Positions 45,118 to 54,800 of a stretch of DNA of 59,025 nucleotides are shown one piece after another. Within the stretch, counting starts at the first letter, position 1. Every line of letters begins with the position of its first letter. The DNA comes from an uncultured Cytophagales bacterium (GTDB taxonomy: Bacteria > Bacteroidota > Bacteroidia > Cytophagales > Thermonemataceae), in contig CALLAC010000011.1 of NCBI GenBank assembly GCA_938002655.1, positions 1 to 59,025 on the forward strand. Reading direction: 5' to 3'. The position numbers and the translations under genes are program-made. Under the pieces are notes generated by a model. It saw only the letters and a list, made by a program, of their open reading frames with translations, did no database searches and was not told the origin of the DNA.

Positions 45118-46338
45118 ATGAAACTTCATCGCAATCTTTGCGAAGCAGTAGTTTTAGCCTTGCAAGCCATTTTCAACCAAAAGCAGTATGCCGATAAAGT
45201 TTTAGAAAAACTGCTCAAAAGTAATCCGAAATGGGGGGCAAGAGATAGAGCATTTATTGCCGAAAATACTTATGAAATAGTGCGTTGGTGGCGAAAGTTA
45301 CTATTTTTGGCGAATGAAACTTATGACGAACATGATTCTAACTATGAAAACAGTGTTTTTTGGCAAGTTTTAGGGGTGCATTTGCTTTTACAGTATAAAA
45401 ATGTTCCTACTTGGCAAGAATGGCAAAATCTTTCTCTGAAAGAAATTGAGCAAAAAGTCGCAAATATTCGTGAAAGAGCCGTTTTGTATGCTATTCCAGA
45501 TTGGCTGGATGAGCTGGGTGAGCAAGAACTTGGAAAAGACGCTTGGGAAAAAGAACTCAAAGCACTCAATACACCCGCCGAAGTAGTCTTGCGAGCTAAT
45601 ACACTCAAAATCTCTGCCTTTCAGCTTCAAAAACTATTGCAAGAGCAAAAAATTGAGACAAAATTTACTCCACATAGCCCCGATGCTCTGATTTTGACTG
45701 CAAGGCAAAATATCTTTCAAAATCCTTTGTTCAAACAAGGCTATTTTGAAATACAAGATGTAGGCTCGCAAGCAATTGCTCATTTCTTGCGAGTACAAGC
45801 AGGCGAACGCATCGTAGATGCTTGTGCAGGTGCAGGCGGAAAAACTCTACACTTGGCAAGCATAATGCAAAACAAAGGCAGAATTATCGCAATGGATACC
45901 GAAGAGTGGAAACTTGCCGAACTCAAAAAACGAGCTAAACGCAATGGCGTAAATATTGTAGAAACTCGCCTTATTGAAAGCAATAAAACTATCAAAAGAT
46001 TAGCCAATTCGGCAGATAAACTGCTTTTAGATGTACCTTGCAGTGGTTTGGGGGTGCTTCGTCGCAATCCCGATGCAAAATGGAAATTATCAGAAAAATT
46101 TATAGCAGAAGTGCAGGAAAAACAAAAACAGATTTTACAGCAATATTCACAGATGCTCAAAAAAGGAGGTTTTTTGGTATATGCTACATGTAGCATATTG
46201 CCTTCGGAAAATGAAAAACAAGTAAATAACTTTCTGATGCAAAATAAAAACTTTCGACTTCTTGAAAGCAAGCACCTCTTGCCTTCTGAATATGGATTTG
46301 ACGGCTTTTTTATGGCTTTGTTGGAAAAAACGAGCTAA
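45118..46338 (+). CDS. RsmB/NSUN-type RNA (cytosine-5) methyltransferase
   Basis: SAM-dependent C5 methyltransferase acting on rRNA, of the RsmB/RsmF (Nop2/Sun) group, 406 residues. It has the SAM motif VDACAGAGGKTLHLAS, the catalytic Cys358 in YATCSILPSEN and the second Cys308 in LDVPCSGLGVLRRNPD. The N-terminal 140 residues are helical and could be a reduced NusB-like domain. Which cytosine is modified is not evident. It is convergent with the ferritin gene. Confidence 0.92.
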   Translation: MKLHRNLCEAVVLALQAIFNQKQYADKVLEKLLKSNPKWGARDRAFIAENTYEIVRWWRKLLFLANETYDEHDSNYENSVFWQVLGVHLLLQYKNVPTWQEWQNLSLKEIEQKVANIRERAVLYAIPDWLDELGEQELGKDAWEKELKALNTPAEVVLRANTLKISAFQLQKLLQEQKIETKFTPHSPDALILTARQNIFQNPLFKQGYFEIQDVGSQAIAHFLRVQAGERIVDACAGAGGKTLHLASIMQNKGRIIAMDTEEWKLAELKKRAKRNGVNIVETRLIESNKTIKRLANSADKLLLDVPCSGLGVLRRNPDAKWKLSEKFIAEVQEKQKQILQQYSQMLKKGGFLVYATCSILPSENEKQVNNFLMQNKNFRLLESKHLLPSEYGFDGFFMALLEKTS

Positions 46339-46343
46339 AAAAA

Positions 46344-46361
46344 GGCAAATTTGCATTTGCC
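46344..46361. terminator. Terminator between RsmB-like and ferritin genes
   Basis: GGCAAAT (46344-46350), loop TTGC, ATTTGCC (46355-46361), followed by CTTGTTTTT on the plus strand and by an A/T tract on the other. It fits bidirectional termination of two convergent genes. Confidence 0.7.
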
Positions 46362-46368
46362 CTTGTTT

Positions 46369-46893
46369 TTAGCCCTCGTATTTGATTTTGGTAACTTCTT
46401 CATCAATCATAAACCTACCTACACCTTCTTCACCGATTACATCAAAAAGTTCTAAGGCACGGCGAGCTTTGAACTCTTCTTCAATTTGCTCTTGCAAGAA
46501 CCAGTGCAAAAACTTTTCAGTCATATAATCGTGATTTTTACGACATACATCAATAAGGCGATTGATGGCAAGACTTGTTTCTACCTCCGATTCGAGTGCT
46601 TTTTCAAAAACACTTCTGAAAGAATCAAAGTCATTAGGAACATTTTTTACATCAGGCGAGATAGCTGTGCCACCCATATCGGCTACATAACGAAATATTT
46701 TGAGCATATGCTCACGCTCTTCTTCCGATTGCTTATAAAAATATTCTGCACTGTTATCGTAGCCGTTTCTATCGCACCAAGAACCCATTGCCAAGTAATG
46801 AGCCGAATTAAAGGCTTCCATAGCAATTTGAGCATTGAGGGCTTTTTCTACATCTTCTTTCAGAGAAGATTTCAAACGCATTACATCTTTCAT
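46369..46893 (-). CDS. ftnA: Non-haem ferritin (FtnA type)
   Basis: Iron-storage protein, a 24-mer shell with a diiron ferroxidase centre; 174 residues. Helix A has the metal ligand in LNAQIAMEAFNSAHYLAMG, and helix B has ligands in SEEEREHMLKIFRYV with EREH. Helix C carries EVETSLAINRLIDVC, and the last conserved Glu/His region follows in LHWFLQEQIEEEFKAR. There is no haem-coordinating methionine of bacterioferritin at the usual place, in line with the FtnA type. It is a lone gene. Confidence 0.95.
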   Translation of the reverse strand: MKDVMRLKSSLKEDVEKALNAQIAMEAFNSAHYLAMGSWCDRNGYDNSAEYFYKQSEEEREHMLKIFRYVADMGGTAISPDVKNVPNDFDSFRSVFEKALESEVETSLAINRLIDVCRKNHDYMTEKFLHWFLQEQIEEEFKARRALELFDVIGEEGVGRFMIDEEVTKIKYEG

Positions 46894-46990
46894 ATGACTT
46901 GGTATGTTTAATTTTTAAAATAAGACAAGTTTGTTTGCAATTTAGTTTCAAAAAATTACTCACAAAAACTAATTTATAGCAAGTCTAAAT

Positions 46991-49186
46991 TTACGATGCT
47001 TCTTTTTTAGTACGCTTAAAAGCCTCTAAACCCGCTTTCAAGTACTTTTCAAACTCTTTTACATCGGGTTCGTAGCCTTTGGGAGGGCTAACAAGCAGAT
47101 TGCCATCTGTATCCAAAAGGCAATAATAAGGCTGAGCAATATTGCCAAAACGCTCTGCTTCAAAATGTAAATTGATTTTCCCGATGGTTTTTTTCACTTT
47201 CCCGTCCATTTTAGAAACAACCCATTCGCTTTCAGGGAGTTCGGTTTTGTCGTCGGTATAAAGTGAAATAATCACGTAATCGTTTTTGAGCATAGAAAGA
47301 ATTTCGGGTTTTACCCATACGTATTCTTCCATTTTGCGGCAGTTGGCACAGCCGTGCCCAGTAAAATCCAAGAAAACAGGTTTATTCACCTTTTTGGCAT
47401 AAGCCATACCTTCTTTGTAATCAAAGAAACCTTTTAAGCCATAAGGCAAGTGTAAAAAATCCCCATATTTGACTGATTGGGGGAAGTCATCTGTGGTAGA
47501 AGGGGTTAAATTGTAAGAAATTTTTTCAATTTGTGTATCTAAACTAAAATCTTGGGTAGTTTCAGGTGGAATGATACCGCTTAAAAGTTTCAGATTGGCT
47601 CCCCACAAGCCAGGTAACATATAAATTGTAAAAGCAGAAATTAAAATAGCTAGCAAAGTGCGAGGAACAGAAAGGCGTTCTATTTTGCTATCGTGAGGCA
47701 GTTGGATAAAACCAAACAAATACAAGGCAAGTGTCCCAAAAATGGCTATCCATATTGCTAAAAAGATGTCTCTATTAAGAATACCCCAATGGTGAGCCAA
47801 ATCGGCGGTACTCAAAAACTTAAACGCCAAGGCAAGTTCTAAAAATCCTAGAAATACTTTTACAGTGTTGAGCCAACCTCCTGATTTGGGCAAACTTTTC
47901 ATTGCTGTAGGGAACAGAGCAAAAAAGGTGAAAGGAATAGCAAAAGCAAGCGAGTAGGCTACCATTCCTACCAAAGGCTTTATGACTTCCCCCTGTACCG
48001 AAAGCAAGATAATACTACCTGCAATAGGTGCAGTACAAGAAAAAGATACCAAAACCAAAGTGAAAGCCATAAAAAATACTGCTCCATAGCCACCTCCATC
48101 CGCCTTACGGTCAATTTTATTTACAAAACTGCTAGGAAGCATAATTTCAAACATTCCAAGAAAAGACATTCCAAATAAAATAAAAATTGCAAAGAACAAG
48201 AGGTTGGGTATCCAGTGGGTACTAAAATCGTTGTTGAACTCAATTCCAAAAACCAACGAAGTAAGAAGCCCCAAAATACCATAAATAAAAACAATAGAAA
48301 AGCCATAAATTATCGCTTTGATAATTGCTTTTCGGCGGTTTGCTTTTATTTGTTTTTCTTGCTCGGCAAAGTCAGTTTGTAAATTGATGGGCTTATCACC
48401 TTTCATAAAAATAGATACCGTCATGGGTATCATCGGATACACACAAGGTGTAAGCAAAGCCAAAAAACCTGCAAAAAATGCTCCCAAAGCAAATAACCCT
48501 ATACTTCCTCCGTCTTGCTTTTGCGTATTTTTTAGCGTTGCGGTAGTATTTTCCGTTTTCAGATTACTTTTACCTGCCTGATTTTCGGTATTTGAAGTCT
48601 GAACAATAGTTTTTTCTGTGCTATCGGGATTTAACTCTTGCTTTGTTTGAGGATGATTTTCTGTTTGAATTTTGTTTTGGGCTTGGATATTTTCATTTTT
48701 TTTCTCGGTGTCATTGCTTATGTTTACAATGAGATTGCTGAAATTAAAGTCATATTCACAAGGAATGCACTGCCCTGTTTTATCTGAGCAAGTTTGGTAT
48801 TCGATGGTACCTGCGAGTTGAAAATCTTTTTTTAGAATTTTTACTTTTTGCCGAAATTCACCTTTCTTTTTGAAAAAACGAACTTCCATGTCAAAAATAT
48901 CATCGTACTTTTTTTCTGCACCTATGGCTTCCAGATTGCCCAGCAAAGCATATGAAGCATTCGGTCTGAATTTGAATTTGGTTACTTGAGGACCGCCTTC
49001 CTCAAAATCAGACGAATAAACATACCAATTGGGTTTAGGAGTTACAAAGAAACGAATTGTAACTACATCGCCAATTTTAGCTTCTTTGGGAGTGGCTTCT
49101 ATTTGCCAATCAGCACAACTGTTTTGTGCGAAAAGTTGAGTATTCACAAAGAAAGCTAAAAAAACAAAGAGAAAATACAACTTCAT
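46991..49186 (-). CDS. dsbD: Thiol:disulfide interchange protein DsbD
   Basis: Membrane electron carrier that passes reducing power from cytoplasmic thioredoxin to the periplasm; 731 residues. A signal peptide (FVNTQLFAQNS) precedes an N-terminal Ig-like DsbD-alpha domain. A Gln/Asn/Thr/Glu linker and a membrane domain with the conserved cysteines LLTPCVYPMIPMT and SFSCTAPIAG follow. The C-terminal thioredoxin domain carries CANC at 613-616 (GHGCANCRKME). It is the last gene of terC-M1-dsbD, 12 bp after the M1 peptidase gene, so the peptidase or another exported protein may depend on it. Confidence 0.94.
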   Translation of the reverse strand: MKLYFLFVFLAFFVNTQLFAQNSCADWQIEATPKEAKIGDVVTIRFFVTPKPNWYVYSSDFEEGGPQVTKFKFRPNASYALLGNLEAIGAEKKYDDIFDMEVRFFKKKGEFRQKVKILKKDFQLAGTIEYQTCSDKTGQCIPCEYDFNFSNLIVNISNDTEKKNENIQAQNKIQTENHPQTKQELNPDSTEKTIVQTSNTENQAGKSNLKTENTTATLKNTQKQDGGSIGLFALGAFFAGFLALLTPCVYPMIPMTVSIFMKGDKPINLQTDFAEQEKQIKANRRKAIIKAIIYGFSIVFIYGILGLLTSLVFGIEFNNDFSTHWIPNLLFFAIFILFGMSFLGMFEIMLPSSFVNKIDRKADGGGYGAVFFMAFTLVLVSFSCTAPIAGSIILLSVQGEVIKPLVGMVAYSLAFAIPFTFFALFPTAMKSLPKSGGWLNTVKVFLGFLELALAFKFLSTADLAHHWGILNRDIFLAIWIAIFGTLALYLFGFIQLPHDSKIERLSVPRTLLAILISAFTIYMLPGLWGANLKLLSGIIPPETTQDFSLDTQIEKISYNLTPSTTDDFPQSVKYGDFLHLPYGLKGFFDYKEGMAYAKKVNKPVFLDFTGHGCANCRKMEEYVWVKPEILSMLKNDYVIISLYTDDKTELPESEWVVSKMDGKVKKTIGKINLHFEAERFGNIAQPYYCLLDTDGNLLVSPPKGYEPDVKEFEKYLKAGLEAFKRTKKEAS

Positions 49187-49198
49187 AGCCGTAAGGAA

Positions 49199-50842
49199 TT
49201 ATTTTTTTTGAACATTTACAAAGAATAAATCTGTTCTAACGGAAAAAGGTTCATCAAAAAGCGAGTTATTTCTGTCTTGGCTATCCGAAACAATAATTTG
49301 CCACTCTGTAGAAGTATTGAGTATCATTTCGGTAGAGCCAAATTTTACCACAATAGGCATACGAAAATCTTTTACGTCAGCCTTGAAACGATACTGCAAT
49401 TTTCCTTCTTCCATTTTATACTCGAAAGTGGGTATTTGCGTAAATTTGAGATACTGCATAAAAAAGGGATACAAGTCCATATTTGTTTTTTTGCTCCAAA
49501 AAGCAACTACTTCATCAGTATTTGTAGATTTTCCTTTGAAGCTGTGATAGAACTCTTTCAGATAAGCAAACCACTTTCCATCGTCAGCAATCATATTTCG
49601 CAGGGTATGTAGCATCAAAGCACCTTTGAAATACATATCACTACTGCCTTCCTGATTTACATGGCGAGGTGGCAAAATGGATTTATCATTTCGAACGTTT
49701 TTTTTCCAACCATTGGCATACGCATAGGCTTTGGCTTTTCCCCACATACATTCTACGTAGAGAGCTTCGGTATAAGTACAGAAGGCTTCGTGTATCCACA
49801 TTTCGGCACGGTCGTCGGCAGAAACACTATTTCCCCAATACTCGTGCCCAGTTTCGTGAACAATAATAAAATCAAAGAGCTTACCAATGCCTGTACTGGT
49901 AAGGTCGCCGCCTAGATATCCTTGCAGATATTGATTTCCATAGGCAATCGCCCCTTGATGTTCCATACCTAAATAAGGTGTTTCTATTAGTGCAAAACCA
50001 TCGTTCCAGAAAGGATATTTATCGAAGAGTTTTTCATAACAAGCAAGCATAGGCTTCACCTGTTGAAAGTGTTTTTGGGCTTTTTCTATATTTTCGGGCA
50101 ACACATAGTAATCTATTGATAGCTTGGAACCATCTTGGGCGGTGTAAATATCTGCGAAATGGGCATATTGAGCAACGTTCAATGTTATATTGTAATTGTT
50201 GATAGGATAACTGACTTTCCAGACGTAGCGGGTATAGCCATCAGTCAGGTTTTCTATTTTCACCAAATTTCCATTTGCTACTGCTACAAGCCCTTTGGGA
50301 ACTTCGTAGGTGAGTGTTACACTATCAGGTTTATCTGCCCAGTGGTCTTTGTTTGGAAACCAAATGCTTGCCCCCACGTTTTGGCAGGCTACGCCAATCC
50401 AAGGGTTGCCTTGTTTATCTGTTTGCCACACAAAGCCACCGTCCCAAGGAGCTTTTTTAGCTTCTTGGGGCTTTCCTTCATAAATAATGGTAATTTTGTC
50501 TAAACTTTCTTTTTTTTGCCTTTTGAGCAGACGAACAAAAACGGCTCTTTCGTCTCGTTTGAAAGACAAAGATTTTTTTCCTTGTAAAATTTTTTTGATG
50601 TAAAGTTCTGGGGCTAAATCTATTTGTATTTCTTGGGTATCATCGTTGAGCAAGTAAGTAATGGTATTTTGTCCTGAAATAAACTTTTTTTCGGGGTTGA
50701 TGCGTAGGTGTAAATCATAATGTTTTACATCATAACAAGCTCGAGCAGGAGACAGATAGCCCAAAAGACTATCGTTGCGAGAAAATTGGGCTTTTATCTC
50801 CAAAGGAAAAACAAGGGCTAAAAAAAAAGCAAATTTATTCAT
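49199..50842 (-). CDS. M1 family zinc metallopeptidase
   Basis: A 547-residue exported aminopeptidase. A signal peptide ends near LEIKAQ. The motif HETGH (329-333) is followed by Glu352 after 18 residues. GxMEN is degenerate (LGMEHQGAIAYG). The N-terminal domain is of the M1 saddle type (KHYDLHLRINPEKKFISGQN) and no long C-terminal domain is present, so it belongs to the shorter Bacteroidota M1 group. It overlaps the terC gene by 4 bp (ATGA) and precedes dsbD, so the three are translationally coupled. The substrate is unknown. Confidence 0.92.
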   Translation of the reverse strand: MNKFAFFLALVFPLEIKAQFSRNDSLLGYLSPARACYDVKHYDLHLRINPEKKFISGQNTITYLLNDDTQEIQIDLAPELYIKKILQGKKSLSFKRDERAVFVRLLKRQKKESLDKITIIYEGKPQEAKKAPWDGGFVWQTDKQGNPWIGVACQNVGASIWFPNKDHWADKPDSVTLTYEVPKGLVAVANGNLVKIENLTDGYTRYVWKVSYPINNYNITLNVAQYAHFADIYTAQDGSKLSIDYYVLPENIEKAQKHFQQVKPMLACYEKLFDKYPFWNDGFALIETPYLGMEHQGAIAYGNQYLQGYLGGDLTSTGIGKLFDFIIVHETGHEYWGNSVSADDRAEMWIHEAFCTYTEALYVECMWGKAKAYAYANGWKKNVRNDKSILPPRHVNQEGSSDMYFKGALMLHTLRNMIADDGKWFAYLKEFYHSFKGKSTNTDEVVAFWSKKTNMDLYPFFMQYLKFTQIPTFEYKMEEGKLQYRFKADVKDFRMPIVVKFGSTEMILNTSTEWQIIVSDSQDRNNSLFDEPFSVRTDLFFVNVQKK

Positions 50843-51726
50843 TCTCGTTCAGGTTTGCCTTTGAGATGTTTCACGTTGAGGTGCTTGCGTATCATTTCTG
50901 TATTTATCAGTTGCGATTCGGCGGCATTATCCTCTTCAATATCTTTTACGTATCGCATACGCAAGCGAACAGCTTGGGCTTTTTTTACCATCCGCATATT
51001 AAGCATTTCTACAAGCAAGGCGAAAAACATCGCAAAGTATACATAGCCTTTAGAAATTTCCTTTTTTAGTCCTTCCATAATGAGTACTGTGCCAATCATT
51101 ACCAGAAATGCCAAAGCAAGCATTTTTACGGTAGGGTTTCGGCCCACAAAATTATTGACAGGATTAGCAAAAAATATCATTACCACCATAGAAAGCACTA
51201 CAGCTATAATCATTATCCATAAGTTTTCGGGTTTAGAAGCATCTACCATACCAATAGCCGTCAGAATAGAATCAAAAGAAAACACAATATTTAACAACGC
51301 TATTTGAGTAATTACAGCAATAGGAGAGGTGCCTTTGCCATCTGCCTTGATGACCTCTTCGTGCCCTTGCAACTTGTGATGAATTTCAGAAGTAGCCTTG
51401 TAGATAAGGAAAAGACCTCCTGCTAAAAGAATCAAATCTCTGCCGCTGGGGTGAAAATCGTAGTCAATGAGTGGCATTTGCCAGTGGAAAAGCGGCTTGG
51501 TAAGCCCTATGATAAAAGAAAGCAAAAAAAGCAAAAATACACGAGGAATAATCGCAATGATTAGCCCGATGTTGGTAGTTTTCTTGCGTTGCGATTTTTC
51601 TAGCTTATTGGCAATCACGGAAATAAAAATGATGTTATCAATCCCAAGCACTACTTCCATAAGTGTCAGGGAAATAATCGCAATGAGCGACTCGGTAGTA
51701 AGTAAATGGCTAATCACTTCGTTCAT
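50839..51726 (-). CDS. TerC family membrane protein
   Basis: Integral membrane protein with about seven to eight helices, 295 residues from MNEVISHLLTTES. The TerC signature is clear: MEVVLGIDNIIFISVIANKL, a conserved Asp-Asn in the membrane, repeated in VFSFDSILTAIGM. TerC proteins export manganese or calcium, in part to support metallation of exported enzymes, and some were found through tellurite resistance. It is the first gene in the operon with an M1 metallopeptidase and dsbD, which suggests metal or redox supply for exported enzymes. A 19-residue longer N-terminus from 51783 is less likely. Confidence 0.92.
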   Translation of the reverse strand: MNEVISHLLTTESLIAIISLTLMEVVLGIDNIIFISVIANKLEKSQRKKTTNIGLIIAIIPRVFLLFLLSFIIGLTKPLFHWQMPLIDYDFHPSGRDLILLAGGLFLIYKATSEIHHKLQGHEEVIKADGKGTSPIAVITQIALLNIVFSFDSILTAIGMVDASKPENLWIMIIAVVLSMVVMIFFANPVNNFVGRNPTVKMLALAFLVMIGTVLIMEGLKKEISKGYVYFAMFFALLVEMLNMRMVKKAQAVRLRMRYVKDIEEDNAAESQLINTEMIRKHLNVKHLKGKPERE

Positions 51727-51802
51727 AAGTAGGACAGCTATTTGGGCAAAAGTAAGAAAATACTTTGGGTATAAAAACATCACAATTAAATTTTAGTGTA
51801 TC

Positions 51803-51835
51803 AAACCTGATAGGTTTTAAAAACCTATCAGGTTT
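51803..51835. terminator. Near-perfect palindrome, AAACCTG family
   Basis: AAACCTGATAGGTTTT and AAAACCTATCAGGTTT form a 16-bp stem around one central A and run into a T stretch on the plus strand. It lies downstream of the adhesin gene and upstream of terC. It can end adhesin transcription, though the arm AAACCTG recurs in the hairpin at 56234-56269. Confidence 0.75.
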
Positions 51836-51852
51836 TTGAGTACACAAAACTT

Positions 51853-54800
51853 TCATCGCTTGATAACCAAATAGCTACTTACAGGCTTTGAGCCATCATT
51901 GAAATCAATCACATAATAGTAAGTACCATCGGGCAGATTTTCGCCTGTGTGTAAGCCTATGTTAGCTGTTCCGTTCCAATCATTCTTATAATTTTCATTC
52001 TGATAGACCAAATTCCCCCAACGATTGAAAATTTTTAGGGTTACTTTTTTCTCTTCTATGCCTTCAATTTTAAAAGTATCATACAAACCATCTCCGTTGG
52101 GTGAAAAGGCTTCGGGGATAAAAATTTTATCACTATTTTGCACTACAATACAAACATTGGCTTTGGCACAAGCATTTTGGGGATCACATACAGTGTATTC
52201 GAAACAATCGGTGCCTGCAAAACCATAAGCGGGAGTGTAGGTGAAAGAACCATTAGGCTCAATTTTGATAGTACCTTGTGCCGAAGTTGTAAATGTACCT
52301 GCTTGATAGTTGAGCCTATCGCCATCTACATCAAAATCATTTGTAGCAAGAGAAGCAGAAATAGGCTGACTTTGTTTGGTGGAAAACTCGTCATTTTGAG
52401 CCACAGGAGCATCATTTACAGGACGTATCGTAATACTCACGTCAGCTTGCGAACAATTGTTTTGCAAATCGCAAACGCTGTAAGTAAATTGAACTACCCC
52501 ATTAAAATTTCGATTAGGCACATAAGTAAAATTGCCATTAGGTAGCAATGTCAGACTACCATTTTGCACAGCAGTATTTCCATTTACCAAACTGCAAGAT
52601 AGTTCGTTGGGGGGGCTATCGGGGTCGGTATCATTGCTCAATACATTTTCTTGCAAAGTAGTATCCTCGTCCATTGTAAAGTTATCAGCATTTGCCACAG
52701 GTGGCTGACTTTGTACATTGATAGTAACTATTGCTTGCGAACAGAGATTACTGGGGTCGCAGACCTGATAGACAAAAGTTACAATCCCTGTAAAATTTGC
52801 ATTGGGCTGATAGAAAAAAGTGCCATCTGAATTAAAAATAAGCATACCATTTACTCCCGCCGAAGAAGTATTCACAACTGAAAAAGTCAGTTCAGCAGGG
52901 GTATTATCCACATCTGTATCGTTCAGAGCTACATTTCCGTTCAAAAGTGTATTGGCAGGTATGGTGAAGTTATCATTTTGGGCCACGGGAGCATCATTTA
53001 CAGGATTTATGGTAATGGTAGCTGTCGCAGTTGCACAAAGAACAGGCGTGCCATTATCACAAACTTGATACACAAAGCTCACCGTCCCATTGAAATCTGC
53101 ATTCGGAGTGTAGGTAAATGTGCCATTTGTATTCAGCATCAAAGTCCCATTTGCCGATGCCGTGCCGCCGCTTATCAGTGTATAGGTTAATGTTTGTACA
53201 ATTTCAGGGTCGCCGTCATCATCATTCAAACTAACATCGCCATTCAAAACCGCATCTTCATTCATGGTAAAATTATCATTTTGAGCCACGGGCGGGTCAT
53301 TTACAGGTAAAACCAGAATAGTAATGGTTGCCATAGCACACTGGTTGGTAGGTTGTCCATTGTCGCAAACCGTATAAAGGTAGGTATCTGTTCCGTTGAA
53401 ATTTAGTAAGGGTGTGTAGCTAAAAGTTCCATTGGTATTGATGACAATCGTTCCCCCTTGCGAAGTGGTAAATGTACCTGCCTGATACGTAAAAGTCAGA
53501 CTTTCTAAATCGCTATCGTTGCCTGCTACACTACCACTCAAAGGAGTATCTTCGAGGGTGGTGAAGTTATCATTTTGAGGTGTTGGAGGCAAATTGCAAG
53601 AAAGAATAAAATTGGGCACAGCTGAAAAAAGGCTTCCAATATTGCCAGAAGTAGCCCCATTGGCAGGAAATTCAGTAAGGGCGGCAGAGGTAGTTGTTCC
53701 GTTGCTACCTCCTGCCACATTTTTGCTTGAAAGGTCGGAAGTAGCTAAAACGGCTATAACGCCGCCGCCACCGCCACCGCCTGGTCCTTGGGCCTGATTG
53801 GTTGTAATTAGCTGATTTCCACCATTACCACCTTTTGCTTGAATGTTGATATTACTTACGGTATTAGCCTTAATCACCACTGTACCACCTGCACCGCCCC
53901 CACCTGCACCGTCGGCATGTGTATTACGGGTATTTTCGCCATCTTCGCCATTAGCGAGTATTTGCCCGTTTCCTGTAATTTGGTTAGCCACCAAAAAAAC
54001 AATTCCCCCACCGTTTCCTCCTCTACCGCCTGCATTGTTGTTTTGGTCGCCTGCACCGCCACCACCACCGAGAAATATTCTATTTTCAGGATTAGAGTTC
54101 AAAGGTCTACCGCCTAATCCTCCGTGAGGTCTGCGGGCATCACCTGCCCAAGAGGCTGTACCAGGAGCAATCACCAAAGCATTTTGATTAGAGGTAGAAG
54201 TAGTATAACCACCTCTCCCTCCTCCTGACGAATTCGTAAGAGCATTTCCATTAGCAGTATAATCGGGGTCTATACTCCAAGCGGCACTGCCTATACAAAC
54301 ACTACACATTACCCCTGCCCCACGAAACCAATTAGCAGGATTTCCTCCGTTGGCACCACCACCGCCGCCAGCATTGTTACCGTTTCCACCGCCACCGCCA
54401 TTAGCAGGTGCCCCTCTTCCGAAACGTCCTCCTAAAGCGGTGTATTCAGTTTGATAGCCTGCAATACTTTCACCTTTTTCTGCTCCTGCGGTAGCATTGG
54501 GCGAAAAATAAATGGTTTGGTTATTCGCAGTGCTATTATCTAAAACTCCACCTCTAAAGCCTAAATTGGAAACATTGATAGTTCCATTGAGTTGTAAATT
54601 TTCAGCATAAATAGCAACTATACCTCCTCTTGTGCCGTTCCAAGCAAGAGCAGTAATAGACGCACTCGGCGAAATAGTCAGATTCTGGTATTGAGGTACT
54701 TTTACAACTTGCGTTCTACCTGATACACTATAGCTCTGACTTAAAGGGCAAGAAAGATAAATCGTATTTCCTACTACTTGTGTAACATAGGCAAATTCGT

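Noticed and set aside
52389-53580. Regular ~295-bp repeats as a possible CRISPR or non-coding array
   Set aside because: They lie in one open frame and encode cadherin-like modules; the unit is far too long and imperfect for CRISPR.
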